NCBI GenBank assembly: GCA_025655595.1
Contig: JAHXIO010000004.1
Coordinates: forward strand, 1-64,000
Reading direction: 5' to 3'
Length of the DNA stretch: 64,000 bases
Source of the DNA: Candidatus Thiodiazotropha sp. (ex Monitilora ramsayi)
Lineage (GTDB): Bacteria > Pseudomonadota > Gammaproteobacteria > Chromatiales > Chromatiaceae
Shown one piece after another: positions 42,540 through 52,817 of the stretch (the stretch's first letter is position 1; every line of letters begins with the position of its first letter). Position numbers and translations under genes: made by a program. The notes beneath the pieces are model-generated. The model had not been told where the DNA came from and did not search any database. It was given only the letters and a program-made list of their open reading frames with translations.

Positions 42540-43093
42540 GCCAATTGCTGGAGAAACTCCATCACGACCATATCAATCTTTCTCGATTACTCGATTTGCT
42601 GAGCGCGCAATTGGATGCCCTGTTTGCCGGTCATGAATCGGATTTCGATCTGAAAATCGAGCTGCTCGACTATATCGAGCACTATGCTGAACAACATCAT
42701 CACCCTACCGAAGACATCATTAACCAGTCGGCCTTCGCCAAACCGTCAATGCAGGAACATGAGGCGCTCTATCAGAGAGTCAGCCGAGAGCATGAAGCGT
42801 TGTTGGGAATGGCCCGCCGTTTTCGGGAAACCCTGGAAGGGATCATGCAGGGAGAGGTATTGCGTCGGGATGAGGTTGAAACCCGTGGGCGCGAGTTTAT
42901 TGCCCTGCAGAGACAGCATATCGACCTGGAAGAGCAGGAGATATTTCCGCTGGTCTCACAGGCCCTGAGCGACAAAGAGTGGGAGAAGCTGGAGCAGAAG
43001 ATCCCGCATATGGATGATCCGGTTTTTCACCGCCAGGACTACAATCGGTTTCGGAGTCTCATTGATTATCTGGAGCTGCACGAATCAGAGTGA
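42536..43093 (+). CDS. Hemerythrin-like HHE domain protein
   Basis: The 185-residue helical protein carries the hemerythrin di-iron pattern: His in KLHHDHINL, HYAEQHHHPTED, EHEALYQRVSREHEA and QRQHIDLEEQEIFP. Such proteins bind O2, NO or iron. Its start overlaps the channel stop, so it may sense oxygen or nitric oxide for the channel or protect against NO. The link is from operon position only. Confidence 0.88.
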   Translation: MSQLLEKLHHDHINLSRLLDLLSAQLDALFAGHESDFDLKIELLDYIEHYAEQHHHPTEDIINQSAFAKPSMQEHEALYQRVSREHEALLGMARRFRETLEGIMQGEVLRRDEVETRGREFIALQRQHIDLEEQEIFPLVSQALSDKEWEKLEQKIPHMDDPVFHRQDYNRFRSLIDYLELHESE

Positions 43094-43225
43094 TTGCTGG
43101 CGGATAGCTCCAGTCAGATAGACTTTGGCTTCACTTCCAGTAATGAATGAAAGCGGTAAAGATTTGGCAACGCCTTGTCGATAAGGGGAATATTCCCTTA
43201 GGTGAGGTTGAGGTGCCGGGTGGTC

Positions 43226-44137
43226 ATGTCATCAGTTCTTTCAAGGTGTTCGCATTTAACGCTGCGAGGCCTCTATCTGGCACTGGCCTGTCTTTTCAGT
43301 TCGAGTCCAACTTTTGCTGCGGAATCGCTCGAAGCTGAGATCTACATGGCTCAGGTCCACGAATCGGAGTGGGCATTCAAAGGTTCTCCAGCCCTGTGTG
43401 AACTCGAACATGAAATTCCACAGTTCGGCCATGCGAGATTTCAGCGGCTTGCAGGTGAGAGTCTTTCGTTTCGTATCGATACCTATCAACCCATCCCGGA
43501 AAAGATCGAAGGTGTATTAAGGGAGGTCTCCCCCGAATGGGAGCACAACGATCCCGATCCACTGGAGCAGATGGTGGTGATCAAATCTGGTCAGCGACCG
43601 GTTGCCCTGGACAGACGGCCTGCGGGTTGGCTGCTCTCTTCCCTGGCCAAAGGACAGATCGGCAGTTTCGATCTGCTCGATTGGAACGACAGCCGCAAAC
43701 AGGTCCACATTCGCCTTTCTCCGGTTAAATTTCAGAGGCCCTATCGGGAGTTCAAGCAGTGCCTGAAAAAGCAGTCGGGCAGCGGTTTCGAGGCGTTACG
43801 CCGGACTACAGTGAATTTTGCCCTGGATGTTCACGAACTGGACGCAGAAGCACAAGAGATACTGGAAGATTTGGCGGACTATATTGCGGCGGATGATCGG
43901 GTTTCCACCGTTCGCATCTCAGGTCATGCGGATGATCAGGGAAAGCCGCGATACAATCTTCGGCTGTCGGCAAAGCGTGCAAAAAGGGTCAGTGAATTCC
44001 TTGCCGGGAAGGGGATCGAACTCTCGCGCATTTCCACTCGCCACTATGGTGAATCCAGGCCGAAGATTCGCAAGAGAACTGAGGTTGCAAGGGCGGCCAA
44101 CCGGCGCGCAGAGATTGAACTGGTCAGAGGAAAATAG
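43226..44137 (+). CDS. motY: Flagellar T-ring protein MotY (OmpA-like C-terminus)
   Basis: The 303-residue protein has a signal peptide (about 1-32, ending FAA) and an N-terminal MotY-type domain (ESEWAFKGSPALCELEHEIP, GWLLSSLAKGQ, FDLLDWNDSR, VKFQRPYREFKQCL). An OmpA-like peptidoglycan-binding domain follows (SGHADDQGKPRYNLRLSAKR, ISTRHYGESRP). The N-terminal layout matches MotY of sodium-driven Vibrio flagella, which stabilises the stator. No stator genes are near. I chose ATG 43226; an upstream GTG at 43202 is possible. Confidence 0.85.
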   Translation: MSSVLSRCSHLTLRGLYLALACLFSSSPTFAAESLEAEIYMAQVHESEWAFKGSPALCELEHEIPQFGHARFQRLAGESLSFRIDTYQPIPEKIEGVLREVSPEWEHNDPDPLEQMVVIKSGQRPVALDRRPAGWLLSSLAKGQIGSFDLLDWNDSRKQVHIRLSPVKFQRPYREFKQCLKKQSGSGFEALRRTTVNFALDVHELDAEAQEILEDLADYIAADDRVSTVRISGHADDQGKPRYNLRLSAKRAKRVSEFLAGKGIELSRISTRHYGESRPKIRKRTEVARAANRRAEIELVRGK

Positions 44138-44283
44138 CGAGGAAACTCTGAGATTATTATTGTCGATCACTATTGGTAATCAGGTGGAAAATTCCCCGGT
44201 GTTTCCTCCTTTGCTTTGGTGATTAGCGGTCAGCCACTCTATTTGATCGATATCGGCTGAGGACTCAGGGATTTCATCATCTG

Positions 44284-45423
44284 TCAGATATTGAATACCG
44301 ATCTGATGGATGTCACAACCCGGTCTGCGGTATGGCCGTCCCAAAGATCGGGCGATTTGCCCTTACCGGTCTCTCCGGCGATGACCTGATCGATTTTGCT
44401 ATCGATATCGTCCAGGGTACAGAGCTGATTGGTCCCTTGGGTGATAGTGATCGGCCGCTCGGTGTTGGGGCGGAGAGTGAGACAGGGAATACCCAGATAG
44501 CTCGTCTCCTCCTGCAGGCCGCCGGAATCCGTCACCGCCAGTCGGCAGTTGAAGATCAGGTTCATGAAGCTGATATAGTTCTGTGGCTCCAGTAGCCTGA
44601 TCTCCGGTTTTCCCTCCAGCGTATCGATGAGTCCGGTATTTTCCAGATTTTTTCTCGTGCGCGGATGGACAGGAAAGATGATCGGCATCTGTTTCGACAG
44701 ACGGACAATCATGTCGCACAGGGCTTTCAGCGAGGTTGGATTATCCACATTGGCGGGACGATGCAGGGTAAGAACGGCATAGTCGCCCTGAGTCACCCCG
44801 TACTTTTCATAGACCGGCACTGCCTCAATGGCTTCCCGCATCATCTCGAGAGAGTCGATCATGATATTGCCTACCCGCACGATCTTTTCCTTGGCCACTC
44901 CCTCATGCTGCAGGTTTTCGTCACCATCAGGGGAGGGGGTCCAGAGTAGATCAGCCAGTACATCGGTGGCGAGGCGGTTTACCTCTTCCGGCATGGTGCG
45001 GTCGAACGAACGCAGCCCTGCTTCCAGATGGGCAATCATCGGCCTGTTGAGGCCGGTTGCGGCATCATTCTGATCATGGTCAAAGACAACCTTGGTGGCC
45101 GCCAGGGTGCAGGCGATGGTCGAATTGACGTCACCCACTACCACGACCATATCGGGCCTTTTCTCCATGACCACCTTCTCGTAGGCGATCATCACTCTGC
45201 CTGTCTGCTCGGCATGACTACCGCTGCCTGCTCCCAGGTGGATGTGCGGTTCCGGCAGGCGCAGATCCTGAAAAAAGGCGTCGGACATGTTCAGGTCGTA
45301 GTGCTGGCCGGTATGGACGATCACAGGCTCCAGCTCCGACTCCTTCATCAAGGCATGGTAGAGCGGGGCGATCTTCATGAAATTGGGTCTTGCGGCAGCG
45401 ATCAGGTGGATGGTCCGTTTCAT
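44284..45423 (-). CDS. wecB: UDP-N-acetylglucosamine 2-epimerase (non-hydrolysing)
   Basis: The 379-residue enzyme interconverts UDP-GlcNAc and UDP-ManNAc for surface polysaccharides. Family features are AARPNFMKIAPLYHAL at the N-terminus, VVVVGDVNSTIACTLAA, HLEAGLRSFDRTMPEE with catalytic His and Glu, TLHRPANVDNP, and the DSGGLQEE nucleotide-binding turn near residue 300. It stands alone here, with no glycosyltransferase neighbours. Confidence 0.93.
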   Translation of the reverse strand: MKRTIHLIAAARPNFMKIAPLYHALMKESELEPVIVHTGQHYDLNMSDAFFQDLRLPEPHIHLGAGSGSHAEQTGRVMIAYEKVVMEKRPDMVVVVGDVNSTIACTLAATKVVFDHDQNDAATGLNRPMIAHLEAGLRSFDRTMPEEVNRLATDVLADLLWTPSPDGDENLQHEGVAKEKIVRVGNIMIDSLEMMREAIEAVPVYEKYGVTQGDYAVLTLHRPANVDNPTSLKALCDMIVRLSKQMPIIFPVHPRTRKNLENTGLIDTLEGKPEIRLLEPQNYISFMNLIFNCRLAVTDSGGLQEETSYLGIPCLTLRPNTERPITITQGTNQLCTLDDIDSKIDQVIAGETGKGKSPDLWDGHTADRVVTSIRSVFNI

Positions 45424-45551
45424 AGGATATGGCTCGTTATTTGTATTCGTGTTGGTTGTTATGCCTAGCTTATTTTGCGACCGGGCTTCGCTATTCTGTA
45501 GCAGTTGTCCGATTGACGCCAGTGAAGGAAACAGATCTGTCTTTGGGGGAA

Positions 45552-45627
45552 TGGTGGGCGCAACAGGGATCGAACCTGTGACCTCTGCAATGTGACTGCA
45601 GCGCTCTCCCAGCTGAGCTATGCGCCC
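45552..45627 (-). tRNA. tRNA-Val (anticodon CAC)
   Basis: On the minus strand the cloverleaf is complete: acceptor GGGCGCA/TGCGCCC, D-arm GCTCAGCTGGGAGAGC, anticodon arm CTGCA-GTCACAT-TGCAG, and T-arm ACAGG-TTCGATC-CCTGT, ending with an encoded CCA. The anticodon CAC reads GUG. A G at position 32 is less common than a pyrimidine. Confidence 0.93.
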
Positions 45628-45743
45628 TCAGAAGGTGAGCAGCGAATTCTAATGGGGTTGCAGAGGGGCGTCAAACAGTCACTGCCGAATCGCGGTGGGT
45701 CTGATAGAATCGCGTTTTCTCAATTTCCCTTGTTGTGAGATCG

Positions 45744-47156
45744 ATGACCGTACGTACCCGTTTCGCCCCCAGCCCCACCGGCTACCTGCATGTGGGCGGT
45801 GCCCGCACCGCACTCTTTTCCTGGCTCTACGCCCGCAAACACGGCGGTAAGTTCGTGTTGCGTATTGAAGATACCGATCTGGAGCGATCGACCGCTGAGT
45901 CGGTCAATGCCATCCTCGAGGGGATGACCTGGCTGGGCCTGGAGTATGACGAGGGTCCCTTTTATCAGACCAAGCGTTTCGACCGTTATAACCAGGTTAT
46001 CGATCAGTTAATGGAAAAAGGGTTTGCCTATCGCTGCAACTGTTCCCGCGAACGGCTGGATCAGTTGCGCGAGGAGGCAATGCAGCAGAAGCGAAAGCCA
46101 CGATACGACGGACACTGCCGGGACCGGGAGGTCAGTCCCGATGAGCCCCACGTGATCCGTTTCCGTAACCCGGATACGGGTGTGGTCGTGGTGGACGACC
46201 TGATTCGCGGCCGGGTGGGCTTCAACAACGAGGAGTTGGACGACCTGATTCTGCGTCGAACAGACGGCTCGCCCACTTACAATCTGACGGTGGTGGTCGA
46301 TGATATGGATATGCAGATCACCCATGTGATTCGTGGTGACGATCATCTCAACAATACCCCGAAACAGATCAATATCCTGCGGGCGATTGGGGCGGAACTG
46401 CCTCAATATGGGCATGTCCCCATGATTCTTGGGGACGACGGGGCCCGGCTCTCCAAGCGGCACGGTGCGGTGAGTGTCATGCAGTACCGGGAAGACGGCT
46501 TTCTACCGGAAGCACTGCTCAACTACCTCGTACGCCTGGGTTGGTCCCATGGTGATCAGGAGATCTTCAGCATCGATGAGATGATCGAGCTGTTCGATAT
46601 CGACGCCGTCAACAAGGCCGCGTCGAGTTTCAATACCGAAAAGCTGATCTGGCTGAATCAGCACTACATCAAGGAGGACGATCCCAAACGGATCGCCCAT
46701 TTGCTCAGTCCGCACATGGGGGATCTTGATGTGGACCCGGCAGAGGGTCCCGATCTGGCGGATGTGGCAGAGGCCCACCAGGAGCGCGCCAGAACTCTGG
46801 TGGAGATGGCTGAGATGGTGACCTTCTGTTACAAGGATTTCGAAGAGTTCGATGTGCAAGCGGCGAAAAAACATCTGAGAGGGGTTGCCAGAGAGCCGCT
46901 GGAGAGAATGCGTGCTGAGTTGGCTGCATTGGAAACTTGGAATGATGAATCGCTACATGAGACGGTGCAGAAAGTATCGGACGATCTCGAACTGAAGATG
47001 GGCAAGGTGGCGCAGCCCCTGCGTGTGGCGGTTGTGGGCCGTGCGGCGTCTCCAGGCATCGATGTGACACTGCGTCTGGTGGGCAAAGAGGCAACCCTGC
47101 GCCGGCTAGACAGAGCGATTGATTTTATCCATCAGCGTGAGGCGAATGCAGGGTAA
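45744..47156 (+). CDS. gltX: Glutamyl-tRNA synthetase
   Basis: The 470-residue class I synthetase has the HIGH-type motif in [15 protein letters not shown] and the KMSKS-type motif [10 protein letters not shown], with a normal anticodon-binding C-terminal half. It charges tRNA-Glu. The ATG at 45744 begins the conserved [16 protein letters not shown] at 45735 would add three residues. glnS begins 22 bases after its stop. Confidence 0.96.
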   Translation: MTVRTRFAPSPTGYLHVGGARTALFSWLYARKHGGKFVLRIEDTDLERSTAESVNAILEGMTWLGLEYDEGPFYQTKRFDRYNQVIDQLMEKGFAYRCNCSRERLDQLREEAMQQKRKPRYDGHCRDREVSPDEPHVIRFRNPDTGVVVVDDLIRGRVGFNNEELDDLILRRTDGSPTYNLTVVVDDMDMQITHVIRGDDHLNNTPKQINILRAIGAELPQYGHVPMILGDDGARLSKRHGAVSVMQYREDGFLPEALLNYLVRLGWSHGDQEIFSIDEMIELFDIDAVNKAASSFNTEKLIWLNQHYIKEDDPKRIAHLLSPHMGDLDVDPAEGPDLADVAEAHQERARTLVEMAEMVTFCYKDFEEFDVQAAKKHLRGVAREPLERMRAELAALETWNDESLHETVQKVSDDLELKMGKVAQPLRVAVVGRAASPGIDVTLRLVGKEATLRRLDRAIDFIHQREANAG

Positions 47157-47178
47157 TTTATCCCGTGACGCCGCAAAA

Positions 47179-48891
47179 ATGAGTGAAGCAGCAAATATGA
47201 GTGACCAGGATAAGAGCACACCATCCCACTTTATTCGTCAGATCATCGACCATGATCTGCAAGCGGGAAAAAACGAGGGCCGGGTGCACACCCGTTTTCC
47301 TCCTGAACCCAACGGCTATCTGCACATCGGCCATGCCAAATCGATCGTGCTCAACTTTGGCTTGGCACAAGACTATCAGGGCAAATGCAACCTGCGTTTC
47401 GACGACACCAATCCACACAAGGAGAATGTGGAGTTCGTTGAGAGCATCCAGCAGGATGTCCGCTGGCTGGGTTACGACTGGGAGGATAGGCTCTTCTATG
47501 CTTCTGACTATTTCCAGCAGCTCTACGATTTTGCCGTGGAATTGATTACTGCCGGTAAGGCCTATGTCTGTGACCTCGATGCGGAGCAGATGCGGGAATA
47601 CCGGGGAACCCTGAAGGAGCCCGGCCGGGAGAGTCCTTTCCGCAGCCGCTCGGTGGAGGAGAACCTGGATCTCTTTGCGCGCATGAAGGCGGGCGAGTTC
47701 GCCGATGGTGAGCGGGTACTGCGTGCCAAGATCGACATCGCATCACCGAACATGAATCTGCGCGATCCGACCCTCTATCGCATCCGTCATGGCGTGATCC
47801 ACCATCAGACCGGAGAGGCCTGGTGTATCTATCCCATGTACGATTTCACCCACCCGATCTCCGATGCCCTGGAAGGGATCACGCATTCGCTCTGTACGCT
47901 TGAATTTGAGGATCACAGACCTCTCTATGACTGGGTTTTGGACAATATCACCATTCCCTATCACCCCCAGCAGATCGAGTTTTCCAGACTGAATCTGGAG
48001 TATACGGTGATGAGTAAGCGTAAGCTGACCCAATTAGTGGAAGAGGGCTTTGTCGAGGGTTGGGATGATCCACGGATGCCCACCGTTGCCGGTTTGCGCA
48101 GAAGGGGTTTCACCTCTGGCTCGATTCGGGAGTTCTGTCATCGCATCGGCATCACCAAATCGGACAATTTGGTGGAGATGGGTGTATTGGAGAGCTGTAT
48201 CCGGGAGGATCTGGATACCCATGCCCCACGGCGTATGGGGGTACTGCATCCATTGAAACTGGTGATTGAGAACTACCCTGAGGATGGAGAGGAGTGGCTG
48301 AGCGCATCCAATCATCCAAAGAATGAGTCGATGGGGCAGAGAGAGATTCCCTTCAGTCGCGAGATCTATATCGATCAGGCTGATTTTCGCGAGGAGGCCA
48401 ATAAAAAGTACAAGCGCCTGGTCAGCGGCGGCGAGGTGCGGTTGCGCAACGCTTATGTGATCAAGTGCGAAGAGGTGCTTAAGAACAACCAGGGCGACAT
48501 CGTCGAGCTACGTTGCAGCTACGATCCTGAGACATTGGGTAAAAACCCCGAAGGCCGTAAGGTGCGCGGCGTGATTCACTGGGTCTCGGCGCGCCATGGA
48601 GTTAAGGCGGAAGTACGGCTGTATGATCGCTTATTCAGTCAGCCCAATCCCGATAAGGTGACTGAGGGCGGGCACTTTACCGACAACCTGAATCCCGATT
48701 CTCTGCGCACATTGACCGACTGTTATCTGGAATCGTCGCTGGGGGACGCTTCAGTGGGGGAGCGGTATCAGTTCGAACGGGAAGGTTACTTCACTATGGA
48801 CAGTCGTGAGGCCAGTGGTGAAAAGCCTGTTTTCAATCGCATTGTCACCCTGAGGGATTCCTGGGCCAAGCTTGAAAAACAGGGGGTGTGA
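47179..48891 (+). CDS. glnS: Glutaminyl-tRNA synthetase
   Basis: The 570-residue enzyme shows [16 protein letters not shown] (HIGH type) and VMSKRKL (KMSKS type), plus the GlnRS-specific beta-barrel C-terminus. A true GlnRS beside GltX fits a gammaproteobacterium. The start is uncertain: ATG 47179 gives an MSEA start like E. coli, ATG 47197 is also possible, and neither has a strong ribosome site. A longer frame from 47119 would overlap gltX. Confidence 0.95.
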   Translation: MSEAANMSDQDKSTPSHFIRQIIDHDLQAGKNEGRVHTRFPPEPNGYLHIGHAKSIVLNFGLAQDYQGKCNLRFDDTNPHKENVEFVESIQQDVRWLGYDWEDRLFYASDYFQQLYDFAVELITAGKAYVCDLDAEQMREYRGTLKEPGRESPFRSRSVEENLDLFARMKAGEFADGERVLRAKIDIASPNMNLRDPTLYRIRHGVIHHQTGEAWCIYPMYDFTHPISDALEGITHSLCTLEFEDHRPLYDWVLDNITIPYHPQQIEFSRLNLEYTVMSKRKLTQLVEEGFVEGWDDPRMPTVAGLRRRGFTSGSIREFCHRIGITKSDNLVEMGVLESCIREDLDTHAPRRMGVLHPLKLVIENYPEDGEEWLSASNHPKNESMGQREIPFSREIYIDQADFREEANKKYKRLVSGGEVRLRNAYVIKCEEVLKNNQGDIVELRCSYDPETLGKNPEGRKVRGVIHWVSARHGVKAEVRLYDRLFSQPNPDKVTEGGHFTDNLNPDSLRTLTDCYLESSLGDASVGERYQFEREGYFTMDSREASGEKPVFNRIVTLRDSWAKLEKQGV

Positions 48892-48973
48892 AACCCGGCC
48901 GACATCCATGCAGCATAGGGAAGAAAAAGCATTGGACAAACCCTTAATCATCTTCTAATATGCTCGGCTTTCC

Positions 48974-49049
48974 GGGGCCATAGCTCAGCTGGGAGAGCGC
49001 AACACTGGCAGTGTTGAGGTCGGCGGTTCGATCCCGCCTGGCTCCACCA
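48974..49049 (+). tRNA. tRNA-Ala (anticodon GGC)
   Basis: The cloverleaf has acceptor GGGGCCA/TGGCTCC (one G-U), D-arm GCTCAGCTGGGAGAGC, anticodon arm CAACA-CTGGCAG-TGTTG and T-arm GGCGG-TTCGATC-CCGCC, with CCA encoded at 49047-49049. The anticodon GGC reads GCC/GCU. Confidence 0.95.
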
Positions 49050-49065
49050 ACTAGACGATAGATCG

Positions 49066-49093
49066 GCCCGGAGATTCTCCGGGCTCTCTATTT
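49066..49093 (+). terminator. Intrinsic terminator after tRNA-Ala
   Basis: GCCCGGAGA (49066-49074) is followed almost at once by its inverse TCTCCGGGC (49076-49084), giving a 7-bp stem with a five-base loop in practice. The T-rich stretch TCTCTATTTC follows, 16 bases after the tRNA. Confidence 0.8.
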
Positions 49094-49155
49094 CAGGGCG
49101 ACGCTGTCATATGCTGATGGAAGCCTTTCAAACCGCTCATCCCGCAGGGTAGGCC

Positions 49156-49644
49156 ATGCTCTGGGTCGATACGCTCATCATTGCAATTATCGCAATCTCC
49201 ACCATCATCAGTCTGGTAAGGGGCTTTGTTCAGGAAGCCGTCTCCCTGGCCACCTGGATTGCCGCATTCGCACTGGCCTGGTTTTTTTTCCGACCTCTGG
49301 CCGCAGAACTTGAACCTTGGATCGATGTGGCCTCAATTCGCCTCGGTGTGGCCTATGGCGCCATTTTGCTCGTTGTGCTGATACTGGGGGCTTTGGTCAA
49401 CCGTTTCATGAAGACACTTGTCGATACCACCGGTCTAAGTGGTACGGACAGGTTGATCGGGATCTTTTTCGGGGCTGCCAGGGGTGCCGTTGTCGTCGCT
49501 ATATTGGTGCTCCTGGCTGGGCTGACGCCCTTTCCCGAGGATGCCTGGTGGGTTGAATCCCGCCTGATCCCACACTTTGAAGAGATGGCTGTTTGGATGA
49601 AGGGGTATCTGCCTGATGATATCGCAGCAAATTTCAGCTATTGA
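49156..49644 (+). CDS. cvpA: CvpA-family membrane protein
   Basis: The 162-residue protein has four membrane helices and the CvpA start (WVDTLIIAIIAISTIISLVRGFVQEAVSLATWI), with GLSGTDRLIGIFFGAARGAVV later. It lies directly before purF, as in most gammaproteobacteria. Its function beyond a link to colicin V secretion and envelope homeostasis is unclear. Confidence 0.93.
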   Translation: MLWVDTLIIAIIAISTIISLVRGFVQEAVSLATWIAAFALAWFFFRPLAAELEPWIDVASIRLGVAYGAILLVVLILGALVNRFMKTLVDTTGLSGTDRLIGIFFGAARGAVVVAILVLLAGLTPFPEDAWWVESRLIPHFEEMAVWMKGYLPDDIAANFSY

Positions 49645-49753
49645 ACGGATCGGCCGTTACATCAATATATCCGGGCAGCGTGACCTCGGGTGCGGTTGTG
49701 CCGTACGTCGTAAACCTAATTTCGATCTCGCCAACGATCAAGAGAGATAAGCT

Positions 49754-51268
49754 ATGTGCGGTATTGTGGGAATCGTAGGCAAAACCCCTGTCAATCAATC
49801 TCTTTATGATGCCCTGTTGGTACTTCAACATCGGGGCCAGGATGCCGCCGGTATCGTGACCTGTGAGCGGGGCAGGCTTTTTCTGCGCAAGGCCAACGGA
49901 CTTGCCAGAGACGTGTTTCATACCCGTCACATGATGCGGTTGAAGGGGAAGATGGGTATGGGGCATGTCCGCTACCCGACGGCCGGCTGCTCATCCTCGG
50001 CGGAAGCTCAGCCGTTCTACGTCAATTCTCCCTATGGCATCACCTTGGCCCACAATGGCAACCTGACCAATGCTGATGAGCTGACCCGGGATCTCTTCGT
50101 GGAGGATCTGCGGCATATCAACACCTCTTCAGACTCAGAGATTTTGCTGAATATCTTCGCGCACGAGCTGCAGATGCAGAATAAGCTGCGGATCTCTCCG
50201 GAGGATATTTTCAGGGCGGTTGCCGGCGTACATCGCCGTTGTCGTGGCGGCTATGCCGCCGTGGCCATGATTCCCAACGTCGGCCTGATCGGTTTCCGTG
50301 ATCCCAACGCCATCCGCCCCATCGTCTATGGAAAACGGGAGACCGATCAGGGGACGGAATATATGATCGCCTCAGAGAGCGTTGCCCTGGATGCACTGGG
50401 TTTCGAACGCGTGCGGGACCTTGAACCGGGAGAGGCGATTTTTATCAGCAAAGAGGGGCAGTTCTATGCCCAGCAGTGCGCGGCCAACCCGGTCAAGTCA
50501 CCCTGTATTTTCGAATTTGTCTATTTCGCACGCCCAGACTCCGTGATCGACAATATCTTCGTCCACAAGGCCCGCTCGCGTATGGGCAAGAAGTTGGCCA
50601 AGAAGATTCAGCGGGAGTGGTTTGATCACGATATCGATGTCGTGATACCGATTCCTGACACGAGCCGTACAGCAGCACTTGTCCTAGCCAATGAATTGGG
50701 CGTGAGATATACCGAAGGCTTCATCAAAAACCGCTACATTGGTCGCACTTTCATCATGCCGGGGCAGACGGTACGTAAAAAGTCGGTGCGCCAGAAACTC
50801 AACGCCATCGACCTGGAATTCAAGGGTAAGAATGTCCTGCTGGTTGATGATTCTGTCGTCCGTGGCACCACCTCCCAGCAGATCGTGCAGATGGCCCGTG
50901 ACTCGGGCGCCAAACGGGTCTATTTTGCCTCCGCCGCCCCGCCGGTGAGATACCCGAACGTCTACGGTATCGATATGCCCGCTGCCAGCGAACTGGTGGC
51001 ACACGGTCGTACCGAGGACGAGGTGAGAGATATTATCGGTGCCGACCGCATGATCTATCAGGATCTTGAGGACCTGATAGATGCCGTCTACAAGAAGGGC
51101 AAGAGCGATATCGAACGGTTCGACTGTTCCGTATTTAACGGTGAGTATGTCACGGGTGATGTGAGCAACACCTATCTGGAGCAACTGGAGCTATTGCGAA
51201 ACGATGGCGCCAAGAACAGGGATGAGTCTGCAGAAAAGAGCGTGCTCGATCTGCATAATGATACCTGA
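49754..51268 (+). CDS. purF: Amidophosphoribosyltransferase (purine synthesis step 1)
   Basis: The 504-residue enzyme makes phosphoribosylamine from PRPP and glutamine. The N-terminal nucleophile Cys2 follows Met in CGIVGIVGK. The glutaminase domain has HVRYPTAG and HNGNLTN, and the PRPP site is [13 protein letters not shown] near residue 365. Length matches the E. coli type. It is 109 bases after cvpA. Confidence 0.97.
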   Translation: MCGIVGIVGKTPVNQSLYDALLVLQHRGQDAAGIVTCERGRLFLRKANGLARDVFHTRHMMRLKGKMGMGHVRYPTAGCSSSAEAQPFYVNSPYGITLAHNGNLTNADELTRDLFVEDLRHINTSSDSEILLNIFAHELQMQNKLRISPEDIFRAVAGVHRRCRGGYAAVAMIPNVGLIGFRDPNAIRPIVYGKRETDQGTEYMIASESVALDALGFERVRDLEPGEAIFISKEGQFYAQQCAANPVKSPCIFEFVYFARPDSVIDNIFVHKARSRMGKKLAKKIQREWFDHDIDVVIPIPDTSRTAALVLANELGVRYTEGFIKNRYIGRTFIMPGQTVRKKSVRQKLNAIDLEFKGKNVLLVDDSVVRGTTSQQIVQMARDSGAKRVYFASAAPPVRYPNVYGIDMPAASELVAHGRTEDEVRDIIGADRMIYQDLEDLIDAVYKKGKSDIERFDCSVFNGEYVTGDVSNTYLEQLELLRNDGAKNRDESAEKSVLDLHNDT

Positions 51269-51370
51269 TAACGATTGAGTGCTCTTTTTTTCGTTGCCGC
51301 TGATCGATGCCCATCGACACATCACAATGACAATATGTCAGCCGACGGGTTAACTGCGGGTTCCAAAGAT

Positions 51371-52264
51371 TCAGCAACTCTCAATGCGGTCGAAATAGCG
51401 TGCCCGATAGAGCAGGCGGGCGCTCTCCCCCGCATTATCATTGAATCCACTGCGAGTGTGCAGCACATTGTTTGAGATCAGTCCTTGTCCCGCTTCGAGC
51501 TTGCCCATGAAATGCCAGGGTGACGGGGTTTTGAGGACAGATTTCAGATAAGTGACCGCCTCGGACAGTAACGGATCATCCAGCCACTCAATGCTGCGGC
51601 TCCGGTCCGTATAGCGCATATGCAGATGGCCGTCGGGATAGATGGCGAAGACAGGCCCCGTTCTGGCTGGCCTTATCTCCTTGCCGTCGACCACGTTGGC
51701 TGGAATGGTCATGGCGCTGGGGTGCATGAGTGCACGAATATAATCCGGATTTTCATCTCTGATTCGGAGATAAGCGATTTCATGGTCCAACAGTTCGTTT
51801 TCTCCACCCACCTCAGCGGGATGCACACAGTGGAGAAGCAGCCCGTGAATCTGTTGGTCTAGCGGGTTGTAATAGCCGTCAGTGTGCCAGGCGATCGGTC
51901 GATTGGAGTAGGGTATGTAGCCCTGTCTCAGAGCATCTGACTGGACGGTCAGCGACGTGATAGCATCATTATCTGCACACATGTTGTGATCGAGGTGCTC
52001 AAGACCGAATTGCAGTCCCAGTCCCCGGATGATCTCTTTATCGGCATCGTGACCGGAGAGACCCGCCCAGATAGCCATATTTGCCTTCCGGCATAGGGAC
52101 AGCAGCTTGGCGTGTTCTGCCGATGAAAGATTTCTGGGGTTGGAGATTTCGACCACAAGGTCTTCGATATGCTTCGGATAACCGGAGAGTTTTGTGATCC
52201 TCCAGCGATCGTAGGCCTTTTGGTTATCGGGATCGAATGGGTTCTCTTTCTGTGACTGCAACAC
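51371..52264 (-). CDS. TauD/TfdA-family Fe(II)/2-oxoglutarate dioxygenase
   Basis: The 297-residue protein has the iron-binding triad of the TauD family: His and Asp in AWHTDGYYN near residue 123 and a distal His in NVLHTRSGF near residue 272, with an Arg (ARLLYRARY) for 2-oxoglutarate close to the C-terminus. The substrate is unknown. It is divergent from ubiT with a 76-base spacer; no sulfonate genes are near. Confidence 0.82.
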   Translation of the reverse strand: MLQSQKENPFDPDNQKAYDRWRITKLSGYPKHIEDLVVEISNPRNLSSAEHAKLLSLCRKANMAIWAGLSGHDADKEIIRGLGLQFGLEHLDHNMCADNDAITSLTVQSDALRQGYIPYSNRPIAWHTDGYYNPLDQQIHGLLLHCVHPAEVGGENELLDHEIAYLRIRDENPDYIRALMHPSAMTIPANVVDGKEIRPARTGPVFAIYPDGHLHMRYTDRSRSIEWLDDPLLSEAVTYLKSVLKTPSPWHFMGKLEAGQGLISNNVLHTRSGFNDNAGESARLLYRARYFDRIESC

Positions 52265-52340
52265 GGCTATTTTCGTAGATGAAGTGAATTCTTGGTATTA
52301 TGAGCCAATTAGTCACCTAATCACAATGAGGCTGATCCGT

Positions 52341-52817
52341 ATGCATAGTGTGGCCCGGCGCCCGATTCTGCCAAAACCTCTCGCATTACCGTTGAAGATA
52401 TTGCCCAAACGTCTGCACGGTTTTGCGCTCAGCCGTTTGCTGAATCAGGTATTTAAGCAAGAGATGGAGGAAGGTGAACTTGATTTTTTAGAATCACGAT
52501 CTGTCCGTATCGATGTCAGTGATGCCGGTCTCAGTTACCGGGTCAGAATGGATCAAGGTGTATTTGTTGAGTCTGACGCACTGCAAGACGACCTTACGAT
52601 CACAGGCACTGTCTATGACTTCCTGCTGTTGATAACCGATCGTGAAGATCCGGATACACTTTTTTTTCAACGCCATTTGAGTATGGATGGGGATACAGGG
52701 CTGGGGGTTCATTTAAAGAATATGTTGGCTGCCGTTGAGATGGAGCAACTACCTCTGCCTAAGCGTTTCAGGCCTGCAATGGAAAAGTTCGTATCGTTCT
52801 ACGAGCGATTTGCCTAG
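52341..52817 (+). CDS. ubiT: UbiT, SCP2-type lipid-binding factor for O2-independent ubiquinone synthesis
   Basis: The roughly 158-residue protein has the SCP2-like sterol-carrier fold. A near-identical stretch to E. coli UbiT/YhbT reads DPDTLFFQRHLSMDGDTGLG, followed by KNMLAAVEMEQLPLPKR. UbiT binds ubiquinone intermediates and works with UbiU and UbiV, which lie 7 kb away on the other strand. I chose ATG 52341, with GAGG 9 bases upstream; ATG 52326 is also possible. Its end overlaps the convergent murI by four bases. Confidence 0.9.
   Translation: MHSVARRPILPKPLALPLKILPKRLHGFALSRLLNQVFKQEMEEGELDFLESRSVRIDVSDAGLSYRVRMDQGVFVESDALQDDLTITGTVYDFLLLITDREDPDTLFFQRHLSMDGDTGLGVHLKNMLAAVEMEQLPLPKRFRPAMEKFVSFYERFA

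Noticed and set aside
51230-51292. Possible terminator after purF (AAAAGAGC ... GCTCTTTTTTT)
   Set aside because: The arms are about 40 bases apart and AT-rich, so the fold would be weak. Not called as a terminator.
52285-52325. Possible FNR box before ubiT
   Set aside because: TTGG and CCAA half-sites are visible, but they do not match TTGAT-N4-ATCAA. Regulation by FNR is plausible but not shown here.
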